Source: Cohnella phaseoli (lineage in GTDB: Bacteria; Bacillota; Bacilli; Paenibacillales; Paenibacillaceae). Taken from it: a stretch of DNA of 64,000 bases. Of the stretch, positions 44,574 through 52,890 are shown in pieces. A program made the position numbers and the translations under genes. The stretch's first letter is position 1, and every line of letters starts with the position of its first letter. Location of the stretch: NCBI RefSeq assembly GCF_003386235.1, contig NZ_QRDZ01000005.1, forward strand, positions 124,001 through 188,000, read 5' to 3'. The notes beneath the pieces are model-generated. The model had not been told where the DNA came from. It saw only the letters and a list, made by a program, of their open reading frames with translations, and did no database searches.

Positions 44574-46292
44574 TTGAGCAGAAAACGGCTTACGATCGCG
44601 TTAGTTGTTTGCATGTTACTCAGTTCGATATTATTGGCCGCATGCGCGAAAGAGGAACCAAGCGGCAGTCAGGAGACGACACAGACCGGCGAGCCGAACG
44701 AATCGGCTTCGAATGGAGGCGATTCCGAGGCGAGCAAGGGTGAGGCGTCGGAAGCTAAAGATCCGCTGGGGAAATACGAGGAACCGATTACGGTGACTCA
44801 GGTGCTGGGATTCGCTCCGCCGCAGGATGCGAACACGCCGAAGAGCACGACTCCGGAAACGAACGGATACGTGACGAAGCTGAAGGAAATGTTGAACATC
44901 GACTTAAAATATTTGTGGACGGTGCCTACGGATCAATTCGCGCAAAAGTTCTCGCTCTCCGTCGCCTCGGGAGAGCTGCCCGATGTGATGGCGGTGAGTC
45001 AAAGCGAATTTGAGAAATTCAGGGAAGACGGCCTGCTGGCCGATCTAACGGACGCCTATCGCCAATATGCGTCGCCTGCCTTGAAGGCCTATGTGGAGAA
45101 AGACGGCGGAACCGCGCTCAAAATGTTTACGGACGCCGACGGCAAAATCCTCGGTCTGCCGAACTATCTGGATCCTTACTCGAGTTTGCAATTGTTATGG
45201 ATTCGTACCGATTGGCTTGAAGCCCTGAACCTGGAAGTGCCGCAAACGATCGAGGAGTTGGAGAAAGTCGCCGAAGCGTTCGTGAACGACGACCCGGATC
45301 GCAACGGGAAAAAAGATACGTACGGCATCACGATGAATAAGGCTCTGATTACTTGGGGGTTCGATGCCAGAGGTCCGTTCTATAGCATGGGGGCGTATCC
45401 GAAAGCATGGGTCAAAGGCAGCGACGGCACACTGGTCGCCGGCGAGACGCAGCCGGAGACGCGGAAAGCGCTGGAGAAGCTGCAAACCTGGTACAAGAAA
45501 GGAATTCTCGATAAAGAGTTCGCGTTTAAGGATATCGACAAAGTCGTGGAAGACGTGGTTGCAGGCAAAGTCGGCATTTCCTTCGGCGAATGGTGGTACC
45601 CGGAATGGCCGTTGAATTTGAACAAAGACGGGGATCCGAAGGCCAAATGGCAGGCCTATCCTCTTCCGTCCTTCGAAGGAAAACAGGGTATTCCTCTGAT
45701 TCCCAAAATGAACGTAACGAAAATTCTAGTCGCGAACAAGGATATGAAAAACCCCGAAGCGTTAGTCAAAATGGCGAATTTCTACGAGGAAATTTCTTCG
45801 CCGAAATATGCGGACGAAAATAAACCGGAAAACGGGTACGTCTACAATTGGTTCGAACCGCGATTCTACAATCCGACGGCGATTGCGGACACGTATAAGA
45901 GAGTTAACGAAGCGCTGACATCGAAAGATGAAAGCGGTCTGGATCCCGGCGACAAACCCATCTATGACGGGGCGGTCCAATATTTGGCCGGCGACGCGAG
46001 CAAATGGGGACATTTCATGAGCCGTGTGGCCGAGAACGGCGGTTGGGGCTTAACGGAAAGGATGAAGGCCCAGCCGGTCGTCTACAACGAATTTGCCGGC
46101 GTGCCGACGCCGACGCAGGTGGAGAAAGGCGCGTCGCTCGAGAAGCTGACGGACGAAACTTTCCTTAAAATTATCGTCGGTTCCGCTCCGATTGCCGAGT
46201 TCGACAAATACGTGGAGAGCTGGGGCAAGCTTGGGGGCAACGACATCACGAACGAAGTAAACGACTGGTATGCGGAGCAATCGAAAAAATAA
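44574..46292 (+). CDS. Extracellular solute-binding lipoprotein, LplA type
   Basis: 572 residues from a TTG with AGGGGGA upstream; the greater length fits the LplA/YtcQ branch of binding proteins. Lipobox LLAAC, a Ser/Glu/Gly-rich linker, then the binding fold (EPITVTQVLGFAPPQ, VASGELPDVMAV, LQLLWIRTDWLEALNLEVPQ and FVNDDPDRNGKKDTYGITMN, the latter with a calcium-loop-like DxDxNGKxD). It should deliver oligosaccharides to the two permeases encoded directly downstream. A strong hairpin follows its stop codon. Confidence 0.94.
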   Translation: MSRKRLTIALVVCMLLSSILLAACAKEEPSGSQETTQTGEPNESASNGGDSEASKGEASEAKDPLGKYEEPITVTQVLGFAPPQDANTPKSTTPETNGYVTKLKEMLNIDLKYLWTVPTDQFAQKFSLSVASGELPDVMAVSQSEFEKFREDGLLADLTDAYRQYASPALKAYVEKDGGTALKMFTDADGKILGLPNYLDPYSSLQLLWIRTDWLEALNLEVPQTIEELEKVAEAFVNDDPDRNGKKDTYGITMNKALITWGFDARGPFYSMGAYPKAWVKGSDGTLVAGETQPETRKALEKLQTWYKKGILDKEFAFKDIDKVVEDVVAGKVGISFGEWWYPEWPLNLNKDGDPKAKWQAYPLPSFEGKQGIPLIPKMNVTKILVANKDMKNPEALVKMANFYEEISSPKYADENKPENGYVYNWFEPRFYNPTAIADTYKRVNEALTSKDESGLDPGDKPIYDGAVQYLAGDASKWGHFMSRVAENGGWGLTERMKAQPVVYNEFAGVPTPTQVEKGASLEKLTDETFLKIIVGSAPIAEFDKYVESWGKLGGNDITNEVNDWYAEQSKK

Positions 46293-46299
46293 GCAAGAA

Positions 46300-46330
46300 G
46301 CGGGGGAGAAAGGTCAGGTTTCTCCCCCGT
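46300..46330 (+). terminator. Hairpin between binding-protein and permease genes
   Basis: GCGGGGGAGAAA (46300-46311) pairs with TTTCTCCCCCGT (46319-46330), one G-U pair. No strong U-run follows; partial termination or mRNA protection is likely. Confidence 0.65.
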
Positions 46331-46368
46331 GTTCTTAAACATGGGCAAAATGCCTTAGCGGAGGACCA

Positions 46369-47280
46369 ATGAACAGAAGGAACTACGGACTCAAACAGTT
46401 TAAGCTCGAGTCGCCTCTTCACTTGATGCTTATACCGGGAGTCATCGCCACGTTGATCTATGCCTACGGGCCGATGGCGGGTATCGTCATGGCGTTTCAG
46501 AAATTCCGGCCGACGCTGGGCTTTCTGAAGTCGAAATGGATAGGCCTCGACAACTTCGAATATGTGTTTCATTTGCCGGATTTCATGCAAGTTTTATGGA
46601 ATACGCTCATCATCGCCGTATTGAAAATCGTGTTCGGTTTGCTGATCCCGCTCGTATTGGCGCTGCTTCTAAACGAGGTGCGCAAAATGGCGTTCAAAAG
46701 AATCGTGCAAACGAGCGTGTTTTTACCCTTTTTCTTGTCCTGGACCGTTCTGGCCGGCGTTCTCTTCGAAATCTTCTCGCTGAAAGGTCCCATGAACGGT
46801 ATACTTGCGGCAGTCGGTCTGGAACCGATCATGTTTATGGGCAGCGACGGATGGTTTCGAGCGATTCTGGTCGGTTCCGACGTGTGGAAGGGAATGGGCT
46901 ACAACATGATCATTTTCCTGGCCGCCATTACCGGCATCAATCCAAGCCTGTATGAAGCCGCCGTCGTCGACGGAGCGGGGAGATGGAAGCAGATGGCGCA
47001 CATTACGCTGCCGGGCATGGCCCAAATCCTTATTTTGATCTCGACGTTGAGCTTGGGCGGCGTTCTGAACGCGGGCTTCGAGCAAATTTTGCTCCTGTAC
47101 AATCCTACCGTATACGGCAGCGCCGACATTATCGATACGTTCGTCTACCGGATGGGGTTATTCGATCAGCAATACGGACCGGCTGCGGCAATCGGATTGT
47201 TCAAATCCGCGATCTCGCTCGTGTTGGTCGGACTGTCCTATACGTTAGCCTACCGGTTGAGCAACTATAGAATATTTTAG
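46369..47280 (+). CDS. Sugar ABC importer permease, LplB type
   Basis: 303 residues; GCGGAGGA precedes the ATG. The N-terminal LESPLHLMLIPGVIATLIYA and the early YGPMAGIVMAFQKF are typical of the LplB branch. The EAA loop is SLYEAAVVDGAGRWKQMAHI followed by TLP. It pairs with the LplC-type subunit 19 bp downstream and the LplA-type binding protein upstream. Confidence 0.95.
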   Translation: MNRRNYGLKQFKLESPLHLMLIPGVIATLIYAYGPMAGIVMAFQKFRPTLGFLKSKWIGLDNFEYVFHLPDFMQVLWNTLIIAVLKIVFGLLIPLVLALLLNEVRKMAFKRIVQTSVFLPFFLSWTVLAGVLFEIFSLKGPMNGILAAVGLEPIMFMGSDGWFRAILVGSDVWKGMGYNMIIFLAAITGINPSLYEAAVVDGAGRWKQMAHITLPGMAQILILISTLSLGGVLNAGFEQILLLYNPTVYGSADIIDTFVYRMGLFDQQYGPAAAIGLFKSAISLVLVGLSYTLAYRLSNYRIF

Positions 47281-47299
47281 AAGATTCGGGTGGTTCTCT

Positions 47300-48184
47300 A
47301 TGGTGTATAAAAATTCGTTCTCCAGGAAATTGTTTATCGTCTGCAACGCGCTTCTGCTGGGGGCGATTACGTTCCTATGCATCGTGCCTTTCGTGCATTT
47401 GCTGGCCGTTTCGTTAAGCTCCAACACGGCGGCGATGGCCGCCGAGGTCAAGCTATGGCCGATCGGATTTACGCTGGACGCCTATGCGTATCTCGGACAG
47501 AAAGTCGAATTTTTCCGGTCGCTGTGGGTCACGCTGCAGAGAGTCGTATTGGGAACGGCAATCAATATGCTGCTGGTCGTATTGTCCGCCTATCCGCTTT
47601 CCAAGGAAGCGAAGCAATTTCGGTTCAGAACGTTATATGTATGGTTTTTCGCCGTGACGATGTTTTTCGGCGGCGGGTTGATTCCGACCTACATTGTCGT
47701 CAAGGAAACGGGATTGATGAACTCGATCTGGGCGCTCATCTTGCCGGGGGCGTTAAGCGTATGGTACATGGTGCTGCTGCTCAATTTTTTCCGGAACATT
47801 CCGAAGGAGATGGAGGAGGCGGCTTTCATAGACGGCGCCGGCCACTGGAAGCTGTTGTGGAGCATTTTCCTGCCGGTTTCCAAGCCGGCGATCGCCACCA
47901 TTTTCCTGTTTACGGTGGTCGGGCATTGGAATTCGTGGTTTGACGGCATTTTGTATATGAACTCCCCTGAGAAGTATCCGCTTCAAACCTATTTATCGAC
48001 GCTGGTCAATTCGTTGAATAAAATCAGCATTACCGTTGACGACTTGAGCCTGCTTCAAAACTTAAGCGACAAGACGTTGCGAACCGCGCAAATTTTCTTG
48101 GGCGCTTTGCCGATTATGCTCGTGTACCCGTTCCTGCAGAAGCATTTTACGAAGGGGATTACGATTGGAAGCGTGAAGGGATAA
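47300..48184 (+). CDS. Sugar ABC importer permease, LplC/YtcP type
   Basis: 294 residues of the YtcP/LplC branch: six membrane helices, YVWFFAVTMFFGGGLIPTYI in the middle, and the EAA loop MEEAAFIDGAGHWKLLWSIF. It ends with the family tail KHFTKGITIGSVKG. Last of the three importer genes; the enzyme genes follow after 46 bp. Confidence 0.95.
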   Translation: MVYKNSFSRKLFIVCNALLLGAITFLCIVPFVHLLAVSLSSNTAAMAAEVKLWPIGFTLDAYAYLGQKVEFFRSLWVTLQRVVLGTAINMLLVVLSAYPLSKEAKQFRFRTLYVWFFAVTMFFGGGLIPTYIVVKETGLMNSIWALILPGALSVWYMVLLLNFFRNIPKEMEEAAFIDGAGHWKLLWSIFLPVSKPAIATIFLFTVVGHWNSWFDGILYMNSPEKYPLQTYLSTLVNSLNKISITVDDLSLLQNLSDKTLRTAQIFLGALPIMLVYPFLQKHFTKGITIGSVKG

Positions 48185-48230
48185 CAGCGGCTGTGGAAGC
48201 CGAATTCATGACGAAAGGGGAGGGATTTCG

Positions 48231-50150
48231 ATGTCCGTTTGGAAAATAAAGCCCGTCTTCTTGGCGATCTGCATGAGCGCGATTCTAACCGTAACCGGGG
48301 TTTGGAGCGGAGGCGCAACGGTCTTGGGAGCGGAACCCGGGACCGCGCAAACGATTACTCCGACCGAAAATACGGACGGGCTGTTGAAAAATCCGGCAAT
48401 GGGCTGGATGCTGTATGTCGACAATACGGCCGATGCGTTCGAGGATCCGGATAAGTATTGGGCCGACTTCGGAGTAGCCGCCGACCATGCAAGCATCTTG
48501 CTGATTCGCGCCCCTTGGTCGCAGTTCGAGCCGGAAGAGGGGCGGTATGCCTGGCTGTACGACGACAAGTATAAGCGGCTTATTCAAGGCGCGAAAGATC
48601 GGGGAATCAAGCTTGCGCTCGAGGTGTTCGTGAATTCGCAGGATGCTTACAGGCAGGCGACGCCGGATTACGTTCGCGCAGCCGGAGCGGAGGGCAAGTG
48701 GCTTCCGTTCGGCAGAGGGATCAAGTCTAACATCCGCTCGGTAACGACGACGGCCGGCAGCTATAGCGGGTCGATCTCGGACATCCTGGACAACAGCGAA
48801 GCGACATCCTGGACGTCCGCATTAAACGTGTCGTTTCCGCAGTACATTACGTTCAACTTCGGCGACGATGCCATTATTGGCAACACCATATCGATCGTGT
48901 CCGAATACGGCTCCGGCCAAGGGATTACGAAGGTAGACGTCGAGTACTTGAACGGTTCCGATTGGGTGACGGCAGCCGCGAACGTGCCCATCGTCTGGGG
49001 GACGAATTCCGATACGGAGGAAGTGCGGAACGTTAGCTTTCCCGCCGTGGAGTCGACCGCCATTCGTCTGAAAATTACCGATGCCAATAAGAAATACGGA
49101 AACTTCGGAATCAGCGAAGTTTACTTGTCGGACAACAGTCCGACCGAGCAATACTGGACGCCTTACGAGGACGATCCTGTCTTCCGCGAGAAGTTCGACG
49201 TTTTCCTTGATGCGTTCGCGGCGGAGTATGACGATCCTGCGATTACCGATTTCGTGGACGTATACGGATTGGGATGGTGGGGCGAGATGCACAATCTGAA
49301 TCTGAAGATGGAAACGGAGCAGCAGGCGGCGAACTGGCTGACGGATAAGTTTACGTCCAGATTTTCCCGCGTCTTGCTCAATTCCGTCGAAGGCGGCTAT
49401 TTAATCGATTTGGCGGATCAAACGGCCATCAACGGCATTACCGCAGGCATTAGAAGAGCCAGCTATGCTTCGCCGCAATATCTCCCTCAGGAAGCGAAAG
49501 ATAAAATCGTGTCCGTCTGGAAGAAGGGTGTCCCGGTGTTTGCCGAAAACAACTTTCAAGTATACGACACCTGGAGAACGACGTGGTCGCCATTCTATCC
49601 GAATGTGGGAACGATGCTTCGGCAAGCGGTTATAGAAGCCATTTACACCCATTCGAACGTCCTGGATTTACGCCGCCCGGACGACGCGACCACATGGATC
49701 ACGAGATATCCCGAGCTGGTGCATTACTTTAACAAATACGGCGGCTATCGTTTCGTGCTCAATTCCGTCAAGCTTCCTGCCGAGATTGACTCCGGCGCAA
49801 CTTTCGCGATCAATCAATCCTGGAAAAATACGAGCGTCGGCCTATTCCCGAACAAGAGGCCGAATTGGAACCATAAGTACAAAGTTGCTTATGCATTGCT
49901 CGACAAAACGAATGGAACGAAAGTCAGTCATTCTATCGTGGACGATGTCGAACCGGGGGACTGGCTCAGAGGACAGGATTACGCATACAGTTCCGAGATC
50001 AGCTTCCCCGGCGCGAGCGCAGGGGAATACGACTTAGGCGTGGCGATTGTCGATACGACGCTCGGAGATAAGCCGGCGATCCAGTTGGCGATCATGAATG
50101 CAAAGTCGGTCGAAGGTTGGTACAGCATCGGCGAAATCCTCGTACGGTAG
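48231..50150 (+). CDS. Secreted DUF4832-type glycosidase-like protein with inserted discoidin-like module
   Basis: 639 residues; signal peptide ending near VLGAEP. A TIM-barrel-like start (50-160: NPAMGWMLYVDN, RAPWSQFEPEEGRY) is interrupted by an F5/8-type-C (discoidin)-like module (about 162-302: ILDNSEATSWTSA, GQGITKVDVEYLNGSDWV). The barrel then resumes (YGLGWWGEMHN with E352; GVPVFAENNFQ with E439), and a C-terminal beta domain follows (NKYGGYRFVLNSVKLP onward) of the DUF4832 type. E352 and E439 are plausible catalytic acids, by analogy with retaining TIM-barrel enzymes. The inserted module is closely similar to the four in the next gene. The substrate is unknown; location outside the cell is inferred from the signal peptide. 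Confidence 0.75.
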   Translation: MSVWKIKPVFLAICMSAILTVTGVWSGGATVLGAEPGTAQTITPTENTDGLLKNPAMGWMLYVDNTADAFEDPDKYWADFGVAADHASILLIRAPWSQFEPEEGRYAWLYDDKYKRLIQGAKDRGIKLALEVFVNSQDAYRQATPDYVRAAGAEGKWLPFGRGIKSNIRSVTTTAGSYSGSISDILDNSEATSWTSALNVSFPQYITFNFGDDAIIGNTISIVSEYGSGQGITKVDVEYLNGSDWVTAAANVPIVWGTNSDTEEVRNVSFPAVESTAIRLKITDANKKYGNFGISEVYLSDNSPTEQYWTPYEDDPVFREKFDVFLDAFAAEYDDPAITDFVDVYGLGWWGEMHNLNLKMETEQQAANWLTDKFTSRFSRVLLNSVEGGYLIDLADQTAINGITAGIRRASYASPQYLPQEAKDKIVSVWKKGVPVFAENNFQVYDTWRTTWSPFYPNVGTMLRQAVIEAIYTHSNVLDLRRPDDATTWITRYPELVHYFNKYGGYRFVLNSVKLPAEIDSGATFAINQSWKNTSVGLFPNKRPNWNHKYKVAYALLDKTNGTKVSHSIVDDVEPGDWLRGQDYAYSSEISFPGASAGEYDLGVAIVDTTLGDKPAIQLAIMNAKSVEGWYSIGEILVR

Positions 50151-50177
50151 TTTCATATTGAAAGGAGGCGGAGTTCG

Positions 50178-52853
50178 TTGAGACGATTATGGAGGAAAGC
50201 CGCGCTTTCCGCGATGTCGATCGTGTTGACGGTTGCAGCGTTGTTTCCGCAGCTAACTGCGGGCGCTAAAGACGACCGGTATGAGCGAGAGGCGGAAGCG
50301 CTTCACCAGTTAGGCTTATATAACGGGATAAGCAACCGGTTATTCAATCCCGATCTGGATGGGAGACCGACCCGCGAGACAGCGATCCTGTTCCTGTCCC
50401 GACTGTTCGGTCATAAGGTTCAGCAATTGTCATCCGAGAAAACGGATCGTCTGTTAGGAAGTTATCGGGATCATGCCGATATTTCTTCCGGTGCGCGAGC
50501 CCATTTCGCCTATGCGATTCAAGAAGGGCTGGTGAAGGGCGAATCGGCAAGCCGATTGGGTCCGAAATCTCCGATCGGCCTGGAGCAATATAGTACGCTC
50601 GTATTGCGTTACCTCGGTTTCGATCCGGTCTACGGAAAAGCGCTGGAGCAATTGATCGAACGCGGCATCCTTACGAAACAAGAGGCATCCGGATGGGGAA
50701 AAGCGAATTTCGATAAAGCTGCGATGATCGGGATCGCCTATCAAGTGTTGACAGCCCAGAACAGCAAGAATGTAAAAGTGATAAACATGCTGGTCGAACT
50801 TGGCGCAGTGAATTCGGAAATAGCTGGAAAACTGGGGATATGGACGCCGGAAACGGAAACGGAAACGGAGCAGGTGCCCGGGACGCCAACGTCTTCGCCG
50901 TCGTCATCGCCATCACCATCGCCATCACCATCGCCATCACCATCACCATCGCCATCACCATCGCCATCACCGTCATCGCCATCACCATCATCATCGCCAT
51001 CACCGTCACCGGAGCCAGAACCGGCGGAACAGCCTAAAAACTATGCGCCTTGGGCAACGGCCTCAACCGGATTCGGATCGAAGACTCCGATTACGATGTT
51101 GAACGACGGGAACGACGAATCGGTATGGAGCAGCAATGTGACGCCGGAGTTCCCGAATTGGATCGTTCTGGATCTGGGCGAATTGGCCATCAAGACGAGC
51201 AAGATCAGCGTCATCACCTGGTTTGCCCAAGGACAGGGAATAACCGACATAGACGTCGATTATTGGGCGGACGGCCAGTGGAAAACGGCGCTGCAGCACG
51301 TATCGCTCGATTGGCAAACGAACGATGTAACGAAAGAAGCGAAACCTATCGAGCTGCCCGACATCGTGACGAGCAAAATTCGCCTCACCGTCCATGCCGC
51401 CAACACGATTTGGGGGAATGTGGCGATCAACGATATTCAATGGTGGGGAGTCGAGCCGCCTCCAGCCGTCGTTAACGTCGCGCCGGAAGGCGAGTTTACC
51501 GTATCGGGAGTCGCGGATTCCGCCGGAATCGACCGGTTAAACGACGGGAACGAGCAGAATGTATGGGTAGGTGTTCGCAACGGGCAGACTCCCGTTTATT
51601 TGAACCTGGACATGGGAGAGAACAGGGCCCATGTCGACAAGCTTACTATTCTATCGTCGGACATCTCGAATCAGGGAATACGAGAGATCGATATGGAATA
51701 CTTCAACGGCGATAGATGGGTGACGCTTAAACGGAACGAGCCATTGTCGTGGATACCCGCGACGTCGGGAACCGACCAAGCCGAAGTGGCGTTCGATCCG
51801 GTCTCGACCCATAAGATCAGAATCAAGATTAATCAAGTGGCGGCTGCGGATCACTCGTTTGCCATTCATGAAATCAAGGTTTGGGGCTATACGAATCGAC
51901 CGCCTGAACTGCAGTCCAATGCCAACGCGGCGGTGGGAGCGGCGATTTCTTCCGATCTGTCGGGCATTCCCGGACAATCTCTAACGGCTCTGAACGACGG
52001 AGATCTTACGACAAGTTGGGCGAGCGCGACGGATCAGTCCTTCCCGGGAAAAATAACACTAACGTTCGATCGAGAGATCGCGACGAATAAAATCAGTTTG
52101 ATCGCTTCCAACGGGAGAACGAGCGGCGTTGCGAACGTTACGGTCGACTATTTGAACGGTTCCGTCTGGGAAACCGCTGCCGCCAACGTGTCGATGACTT
52201 GGAATTCGGATACGGAGACCGTCGAGTATGGGGATATTCGCTTCAGCGCCATCACGACGAGTACCATCCGGATTCAGGTAAATGCCGGTTATTCAACGCA
52301 AGGGCAGATCGGTCTTCATGAAATTAAAGTTTGGGAAGCACAACGTACGATGCCGCAAGAACCGCCGCTGCCGCCTATGCCGCCGCTTCCGGAGCCGGAG
52401 ATTCCGTCTGTCGAACCCGAACCGGTGAACGTCGCAGGCACGGCAACGGTCAGTACAACGATTCCGCTGAGAGACGGGTATGCCATCGATTTGATCAATA
52501 ACGGCAGCATGGAGTCCGCCTGGAGTTCCGGCGTCGGCGTCACCTTCCCCGGAACGATTACGTTGGACTGGGGAAATCAGGCGATCAAGACGGACAAAAT
52601 GACGATTTATACGTGGTATGGTCAGGGCCAGGGAATTACGAATGTGGACGTCGAGTACGACGTGGATGGCGCATGGGTCACGGCGGCCGCAAATCAATCG
52701 CTGACCTGGACGACGAACGACGGGACGATCGAAGCGCTCGACATCGTTTACCCGTCTATCGAAACGAGTAAAATTCGATTAGTCGTTCGAAATGCGAATG
52801 TGTCATGGGGGAATATCGGCATCAATGAAATGAAAGTATGGAGTAAAAGCTGA
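50178..52853 (+). CDS. Surface protein with N-terminal SLH-like repeats and four discoidin-like modules
   Basis: 891 residues from a TTG preceded by AAAGGAGGCGG. After a signal peptide come three divergent SLH-like repeats (about 35-220: ALHQLGLYNGISNRLFNPDL; YAIQEGLVKGES; LIERGILTKQEA). Then a low-complexity Ser-Pro linker (about 240-280). Four F5/8-type-C-like modules of about 140 residues follow, each with an LNDG/INNG opening, W(S/A)S and a closing ExKVW strand (GQGITDIDVDYW in the first, GQGITNVDVEYD in the fourth). No catalytic domain is visible. It probably anchors to the wall and binds polysaccharide, concentrating substrate for the enzymes beside it. A purely structural role is the alternative. 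Confidence 0.78.
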   Translation: MRRLWRKAALSAMSIVLTVAALFPQLTAGAKDDRYEREAEALHQLGLYNGISNRLFNPDLDGRPTRETAILFLSRLFGHKVQQLSSEKTDRLLGSYRDHADISSGARAHFAYAIQEGLVKGESASRLGPKSPIGLEQYSTLVLRYLGFDPVYGKALEQLIERGILTKQEASGWGKANFDKAAMIGIAYQVLTAQNSKNVKVINMLVELGAVNSEIAGKLGIWTPETETETEQVPGTPTSSPSSSPSPSPSPSPSPSPSPSPSPSPSSPSPSSSPSPSPEPEPAEQPKNYAPWATASTGFGSKTPITMLNDGNDESVWSSNVTPEFPNWIVLDLGELAIKTSKISVITWFAQGQGITDIDVDYWADGQWKTALQHVSLDWQTNDVTKEAKPIELPDIVTSKIRLTVHAANTIWGNVAINDIQWWGVEPPPAVVNVAPEGEFTVSGVADSAGIDRLNDGNEQNVWVGVRNGQTPVYLNLDMGENRAHVDKLTILSSDISNQGIREIDMEYFNGDRWVTLKRNEPLSWIPATSGTDQAEVAFDPVSTHKIRIKINQVAAADHSFAIHEIKVWGYTNRPPELQSNANAAVGAAISSDLSGIPGQSLTALNDGDLTTSWASATDQSFPGKITLTFDREIATNKISLIASNGRTSGVANVTVDYLNGSVWETAAANVSMTWNSDTETVEYGDIRFSAITTSTIRIQVNAGYSTQGQIGLHEIKVWEAQRTMPQEPPLPPMPPLPEPEIPSVEPEPVNVAGTATVSTTIPLRDGYAIDLINNGSMESAWSSGVGVTFPGTITLDWGNQAIKTDKMTIYTWYGQGQGITNVDVEYDVDGAWVTAAANQSLTWTTNDGTIEALDIVYPSIETSKIRLVVRNANVSWGNIGINEMKVWSKS
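50891..51010 (+). repeat. Hexanucleotide-like repeat encoding a Ser-Pro linker
   Basis: About 120 bp built from CCATCA and CCATCG units, read as Ser-Pro pairs in the surface-protein gene. The linker separates the wall-binding part from the discoidin-like modules. Unit changes would alter linker length without breaking the frame. Confidence 0.85.
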
Positions 52854-52890
52854 TCGAATCTACTATTATCTTTACCGTGGAGGATCCAAC

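Noticed and set aside
50891..51010. CRISPR-like repeat array
   Set aside because: Units are only 6 bp, contiguous, and translate in frame as a Ser-Pro linker; no spacers.
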